NCBI GenBank assembly: GCA_001917535.1
Contig: MNEF01000034.1
Coordinates: forward strand, 1-36,850
DNA length: 36,850 nt
Origin: Candidatus Rokubacteria bacterium 13_1_40CM_69_27
Lineage (GTDB): Bacteria > Methylomirabilota > Methylomirabilia > Rokubacteriales > CSP1-6
Reading direction: 5' to 3'
Below the pieces are notes generated by a model, which saw only the letters and a program-made list of their open reading frames with translations, was not told where the DNA came from and ran no database searches. Shown here one piece after another: positions 33,069 to 36,850 of the stretch. Each line of letters starts with the position of its first letter. Position 1 is the stretch's first letter. The position numbers and the translations under genes are program-made.

Positions 33069-34634
33069 TCAGCCCCCCACCACCCGGGCCCGGCTGCGCA
33101 TCGTGGGGCCCCCGTTGCCGAGCTTCTTCGTCTGCATGGGCTGGCCCTTGCCGCAGTTGGGGATCGGGTAGAGCAGGAAGTCCGAGCCGATGGCGTCCAC
33201 GTTCATCAGGTAGTCGCGGCTGTCGGCGGCGATGCCGCCGTCGCGGTAGAGGCGGCCCAGCTCGCCGTTCCGGATCTCGTGGACGCGGCGGGCGGAGATC
33301 CGGAAGTTCTCGCGGCTCTCGGCGATCGACGGGATGCGGTGGCCGGCCACGTAGTAACCGCGGTCCACCTCCTTCAGGATCTCCCGCGGATCCCGCTCGC
33401 CCCCCGCGAAGACGGTGGTGGACATCCGGATCAGCGGCACCAGCGCGGCGTCGGTGGCTTTATAGTGTCCGTTGGGCGCCCCGCCGAAGATCGCGGCCGT
33501 CTGGCGGCTGTTCATGAAGCCCGTGAAGATTCCGTGGTCGATGTGGACGACCCGCCGCGCCGGCGCGCCTTCGTGGTCGTAGCGGTAGTGGCCGTAGCCG
33601 GGCAGGGACGGGTCCGAGTACGCGGTGACGAGCGGCGAGGCGATCCGCTTGCCGAGCTGGTGCTCGCCGAGGCCGCGCAGGAGCCAGGAGCGGCCGGCGT
33701 AGGCGGTTTCCATCTTGAGGGCGCGGTCGAGCTCCACGGGGTGGCCCACGATCTCGTGGGAGACCAGCGTGTTGTAGTGGGGGTCCGTGACCACGACCAC
33801 CTCGCGGTCGGTGGTGGGCAGGACCGGCGCCTCGGCCAGGGCCACACCCTCCCGGGCGAGCTCCAGGGCGAAGTCGCGGAACGTCGGGAAACGGATGAGC
33901 GACTCGCCCACGCCCTCCAACAGAATTTCCCAGCCCCGCTGGTGGCCGAGCACGTCGTAGAGGTCCTGGCTGGTCGCCGCCGAGACGGCCACGATGGAGC
34001 AGGCGCCCTGGGTCAGGGCGAAGGCCTGGTCGATCAGCGCGCCTTCCGTCGAGGCGAAGAGCTCGCGCGATATCTGGGTGAGCGTCGAGATCGAGTTGTA
34101 TTTGAGGCGGGAGTCGACGGCGGCGACCTGGCGGGAGACGTCGGTGGCGTAGGCGACCATGTCGGCCAGGCGCACGGAGCGCGGGTCCGTCGCGTACACG
34201 GCGGGGACGGTGTCCTCGCGCACCTCGATAGGATGCAGGCGCGTATCGGCCAGGGCGGCGCCCAGGGGGCCGAACTTCTCCCGCGCGTCTGCCTTCATCT
34301 CGGCGTTCACGCTCGCCCGCCGGTACGCGCGCTCCAGCGCCTCGCGGATCACGCGCTCGATGTCGGGGACGTCGGCGGCGCCGAGCGTGAGGCCCACGTA
34401 GCCGGGCGCGATGGTGCGGTGGCCGGCCAGGACGCGCACGCCCAGCGTGAAGCCGTAGTCGTCCCCCGAGAACTTGCTGGCGCCGTTCTCGGCGGCGGCG
34501 GCCTTCACCTCGGTGACTTCGATTCTCAGATCGGCGTAGGTGAGATGAGCGAAGGCGCGGGCGGTGTCGCGCAGGAGATCGCGGACGGTGTTCTTGAGGG
34601 TGTCGATCAGCTCGACGGTGATCGCTCCGGCCAT
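33069..34634 (-). CDS. Second TldD-type metalloprotease subunit (divergent)
   Basis: 521 residues. The zinc motif is HEIVGHPVE (in NTLVSHEIVGHPVELDRALK), and the late Cys ligand lies in IPNCGKGQPMQTKKLGNGGP, so it should be an active metalloprotease. Other stretches: DYGFTLGVRVLAGHRTIAPG, VVHIDHGIFTGFMNSRQTAA, LIRMSTTVFAGGERD, NFRISARRVHEIRNGELGRL. It is about 40 residues longer than the canonical TldD in this window, so it is a distinct subfamily. The ATG overlaps the moeA stop (ATGA). The rhodanese and tldE2 follow directly. Confidence 0.9.
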   Translation of the reverse strand: MAGAITVELIDTLKNTVRDLLRDTARAFAHLTYADLRIEVTEVKAAAAENGASKFSGDDYGFTLGVRVLAGHRTIAPGYVGLTLGAADVPDIERVIREALERAYRRASVNAEMKADAREKFGPLGAALADTRLHPIEVREDTVPAVYATDPRSVRLADMVAYATDVSRQVAAVDSRLKYNSISTLTQISRELFASTEGALIDQAFALTQGACSIVAVSAATSQDLYDVLGHQRGWEILLEGVGESLIRFPTFRDFALELAREGVALAEAPVLPTTDREVVVVTDPHYNTLVSHEIVGHPVELDRALKMETAYAGRSWLLRGLGEHQLGKRIASPLVTAYSDPSLPGYGHYRYDHEGAPARRVVHIDHGIFTGFMNSRQTAAIFGGAPNGHYKATDAALVPLIRMSTTVFAGGERDPREILKEVDRGYYVAGHRIPSIAESRENFRISARRVHEIRNGELGRLYRDGGIAADSRDYLMNVDAIGSDFLLYPIPNCGKGQPMQTKKLGNGGPTMRSRARVVGG

Positions 34635-35839
34635 CAGTCCGTCCACCCGAACGGCTCGACCAGCACCGTCTCGCCGGCCGCCACGTCGCCGCGCTCCTCC
34701 TCCAGGACGATGAGGCAGTTGCCGGCGACCATCGAGCTCAGGATCCCCGAGCCCTGGGGGCCGGTGGTGCGCACCTCCCAGCCCCCCCGGTCGAAGCGGA
34801 GGATGCCGCGCTTGAATTCGCGCCGGCCCGCCTTCTTCCGCATCGGCTCCGCCGCCCGCGCCGGCCATGTCTCGGGAAGGACCCGCCGCCGCCCCGCCAG
34901 CGTGAAGATCGCCGGCCGGACGAAGAGCAGGAAGGTGAGCATGGAGGCGACGGGATTGCCGGGGAGGCCGAAGAAGTGCGCGCGCCCGATGCGGCCCACC
35001 GCCAGCGGCCGGCCCGGCTGCATGGCCACCTGCCAGAAGTCGATGCCGCCGATCTCGCCCAGCACCTCCTTCACGAGATCGTAAGCGCCGACGGACACGC
35101 CGCCGGAGGTGATGACGAGGTCCGCGACCTCCGCCGCCTCCAGCAGGCGCGTCCGGAGGAGATCGCGCTGGTCGGGCACGATACCGAGGTCGGTCACCAC
35201 GCCCCCGCACTGCTCGCTGAGGCCGCGCAGCGTGAAGCGGTTCGCATCGTAGATCTGCCCGGGCTTGCGGGTGGCGCCGGGCTCGGCCACCTCGTCGCCG
35301 GTGGAGAGCAGCGCGACGCGCGGCGGCTGGCTCACCAGCAGGTGGCGCTGGCCGAGCGAGGCGAGCAGCCCCAGCTCTTGCGGTCGCAGGACGGCGCCCG
35401 CCTCGATCACGATGGTGCCGCTGGCCACGTCCTCGCCGCGCCGGCGGACGTTCGCGCCCCTGGCGATCGGCGGCACCCGGATGCGATCGCCGACGCGCTC
35501 GACGCTCTCCTGGGGATAGACCGTGTCCGGGCCCGGCGGCATCGGGGCGCCGGTCATGATGCGGATCGCCTGCCCGGGCTGGACCACGCCGTCGAAGACG
35601 GAACCGGCGGGGAGATCGGCGACCACGCTCAGCTCGCGGGTGTCCGTGGCCGGAATGTCGGCGCTCGACACCGCGTAGCCATCGACGGCGGAGTTGTCGG
35701 TCGGCGGCACGTCGAAGGGCGCGCGGGCGGCTTCCCACAGCACACGATCGCGCGCATCGGCGAGAGGAACGAGTTCCGGCGGGGTGCGCTGTGTGACCTG
35801 TGCGAGGATGCGATTTTGGCCATCCCGCACCGAAATCAT
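34634..35839 (-). CDS. moeA: MoeA, molybdopterin molybdenumtransferase
   Basis: 401 residues. Inserts molybdate into molybdopterin. Landmarks: ADARDRVLWEAARAPFDVPP, DNSAVDGYAV, PGQAIRIMTGAPMPPGPDTV, RGANVRRRGEDVASGTIVI, VALLSTGDEVAEPG, QIYDANRFTLRGL, VITSGGVSVGAYDLVKEVL, VAMQPGRPLAVGRIG and FGLPGNPVASMLTFLLFVRP. Complete. It is the first gene of the long leftward operon and probably leaderless: a perfect TATAAT (35851-35846) ends 6 bases ahead of its ATG. Confidence 0.95.
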   Translation of the reverse strand: MISVRDGQNRILAQVTQRTPPELVPLADARDRVLWEAARAPFDVPPTDNSAVDGYAVSSADIPATDTRELSVVADLPAGSVFDGVVQPGQAIRIMTGAPMPPGPDTVYPQESVERVGDRIRVPPIARGANVRRRGEDVASGTIVIEAGAVLRPQELGLLASLGQRHLLVSQPPRVALLSTGDEVAEPGATRKPGQIYDANRFTLRGLSEQCGGVVTDLGIVPDQRDLLRTRLLEAAEVADLVITSGGVSVGAYDLVKEVLGEIGGIDFWQVAMQPGRPLAVGRIGRAHFFGLPGNPVASMLTFLLFVRPAIFTLAGRRRVLPETWPARAAEPMRKKAGRREFKRGILRFDRGGWEVRTTGPQGSGILSSMVAGNCLIVLEEERGDVAAGETVLVEPFGWTD

Positions 35840-35844
35840 GGCGA

Positions 35845-35851
35845 TATTATA
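35845..35851. promoter_or_regulatory. Shared palindromic -10 box between moeA and the RDD gene
   Basis: The 18 bases between the two start codons contain TATTATA. Leftward it reads TATAAT (35851-35846) with the moeA ATG six bases on. Rightward it reads TATTAT (35845-35850) with the GTG seven bases on. Both spacings put the transcription start at the start codon, implying two leaderless mRNAs from one element. -35 boxes are weak (CCGACG for moeA). Confidence 0.55.
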
Positions 35852-35857
35852 CACGCC

Positions 35858-36355
35858 GTGAACGAGCGCGTCGGGGGCGAGCCCCGTCCGGCTGGCTTCT
35901 GGATCCGCGTGGTCGCGCTGCTGATCGACTCCATCGTGTTCTTCCTCGTGCTGGCCTCGCTCCGCTTCGCGGCCGGACGTCTGGGGGGGCGCCAGACGGG
36001 CGAGGCCATGGCCGTCCAGTTCGTCGCGGTGGCGTTCACGTGGCTCTTCACCCTCCTCTACACGACCGCGCTCCACGCCCTCGGCGGGCAGACGGTGGGC
36101 AAGATGGCGGTGAGCATCCGCGCCGTCGGCATCGACGGCGAGTTACTGTCGGTGGGCGCGGCCTTTCTCCGATACCTTGCCTACTTCGTCTCCTTGCTGC
36201 CGCTGGCGCTCGGCTTCGTCATGGCGGGGCTGCGCCGTGACAAGCGGGCGCTGCACGACCTCATCGCCGGCAGTCGCGTGGAGCGGCTTGCTGCGCACGG
36301 GGGGCACCGCGCAGCGACGGCCGCGGGGGAATCGACGCCCTCCGGCGTTCCGTGA
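35858..36355 (+). CDS. RDD family membrane protein
   Basis: 165 residues. The RDD-type first helix begins with an Arg and an acidic residue (GFWIRVVALLIDSIVFFLVL). A second segment is VQFVAVAFTWLFTLLYTTAL, then GQTVGKMAVSIRAVGIDGEL, a third segment LRYLAYFVSLLPLALGFVMA, and the closing RDKRALHDLIAGSRV. Function is unclear; some RDD proteins affect ion homeostasis. Start GTG at 35858; no ribosome site is visible, in line with a leaderless mRNA. The stop overlaps the next gene. Confidence 0.88.
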   Translation: MNERVGGEPRPAGFWIRVVALLIDSIVFFLVLASLRFAAGRLGGRQTGEAMAVQFVAVAFTWLFTLLYTTALHALGGQTVGKMAVSIRAVGIDGELLSVGAAFLRYLAYFVSLLPLALGFVMAGLRRDKRALHDLIAGSRVERLAAHGGHRAATAAGESTPSGVP

Positions 36356-36850
36356 TCCCGACGTTGCCGCTGCGCGCACGCAATCGCCTGGCCGAGACGA
36401 TCTTGCAGTCCCTGCACGACGCCGAGGCCCGCCAGGGGCTCGAGCGGCTGGCCCGCGGCGGCGACGTCGAGCCCGACTGGCTCGGCCCCGACGAGCGCGG
36501 TCACGCTAGGCTCCTGCGGCTCCGGGCCCAGCGGGCGAGCGAAGCGGTGCGCACGCTGCCGCTGGGGCCGGCCGGATCCGGCCTCGACGAGGCGCTGGAG
36601 GCGGCGGCGACGCTCTTCGACGCCGGGCTTGGCTTCGAGGTCCACGAGCTGCTCGAGCCCCACTGGGCCCGGGCGACGGACGACGACCGCGAGGCCCTTC
36701 AAGGGTTGATTCAGATCGCCGTCGGCTATCAGCATCTCGCCAACGGCAACGCCGCCGGCGCCCGCGCCCTGCTCGAGGAAGGCGCAGCGCGCCTGGCCGG
36801 ACGTCGCCTCGGCGGCCTCCCGCTCGAGTCCTTCGCCCGGGCCATCCGGG
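36352..36850 (+). CDS. DUF309 family protein (3' end beyond the window)
   Basis: The GTG at 36352 overlaps the RDD stop (GTGA), and the frame is open for 166 codons to the window edge. LFDAGLGFEVHELLEPHWAR and REALQGLIQIAVGYQHLANG are the core helices of DUF309, with the conserved HE pair and the GLIQ motif, followed by GNAAGARALLEEGAARL. An N-terminal stretch of about 85 residues precedes the domain, longer than usual. Function unknown. Confidence 0.85.
   Translation, partial: MIPTLPLRARNRLAETILQSLHDAEARQGLERLARGGDVEPDWLGPDERGHARLLRLRAQRASEAVRTLPLGPAGSGLDEALEAAATLFDAGLGFEVHELLEPHWARATDDDREALQGLIQIAVGYQHLANGNAAGARALLEEGAARLAGRRLGGLPLESFARAIR

Overview
The window is a gene-dense, high-GC chromosomal segment of a free-living, probably aerobic bacterium. 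Genes overlap by 4 to 17 bases in long operons, GTG and TTG starts are common, and many coding regions carry long antisense shadow frames. Gene style (UppP/CinA/glycosyltransferase block, IpdAB-like CoA-transferase genes, split transketolase, two TldD/TldE pairs, apparent selenocysteine use, GC-rich hairpin repeats between genes) suggests Candidatus Rokubacteria/Methylomirabilota. That placement is inference from content only. I see no insertion sequence, prophage, CRISPR array, tRNA or rRNA.

Layout. 1-180: 3' end of a YyaL-type protein. 288-2002 (-): queuosine/preQ0 genes queD-queE-queC, with queD missing its catalytic segment. 2482-5268 (+): a three-gene cassette of SEC-C protein, small nucleotidyltransferase, and a fusion of a helical partner domain with a UPF0158 domain. 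5499-9841 (+): a TPP riboswitch with intrinsic terminator, then thiS-thiG-thiE, a hairpin repeat, thiO and an M20 amidohydrolase, followed by a BtuF-like binding protein. 10757-15216 (+): canonical tldD-tldE, a TatD-type hydrolase and an alpha/beta hydrolase. 15213-15894: a scar where two broken genes meet tail to tail. 16062-19199 (+): an EmrA-type adaptor, a hybrid histidine kinase and a response regulator cut after about 38 codons. 19194-21025 (-): a conserved protein of unknown function and uppP. 21060-25050 (+): CinA-like protein, PqqC/TenA-fold protein, and GT39 and GT2 glycosyltransferases. 25123-27478 (-): Rieske ferredoxin, NTF2-like protein and a two-subunit CoA-transferase. 27504-29217 (+): ABC-2 exporter pair. 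29249-35839 (-): one tightly coupled operon moeA-tldD2-rhodanese-tldE2-split transketolase. 35858-36850 (+): RDD membrane protein and a partial DUF309 protein.

The most notable observation is two genes whose reading frame is interrupted by a single UGA and then continues in the same frame through the rest of a well-conserved family. One is the catalytic-cysteine codon of an exported rhodanese (codon 90). The other is codon 103 of a CoA-transferase alpha subunit. Each UGA is followed immediately by a hairpin compatible with a bacterial SECIS element, so both read as selenoproteins. A normal gene caller would truncate or split both.

Other points: a dispersed two-hairpin intergenic repeat (three copies) with a compensatory base-pair change; an internally deleted QueD; two tail-to-tail gene truncations; a palindromic -10 box that may drive two divergent leaderless genes (moeA and the RDD gene); and the nucleotidyltransferase cassette with its fused partner.
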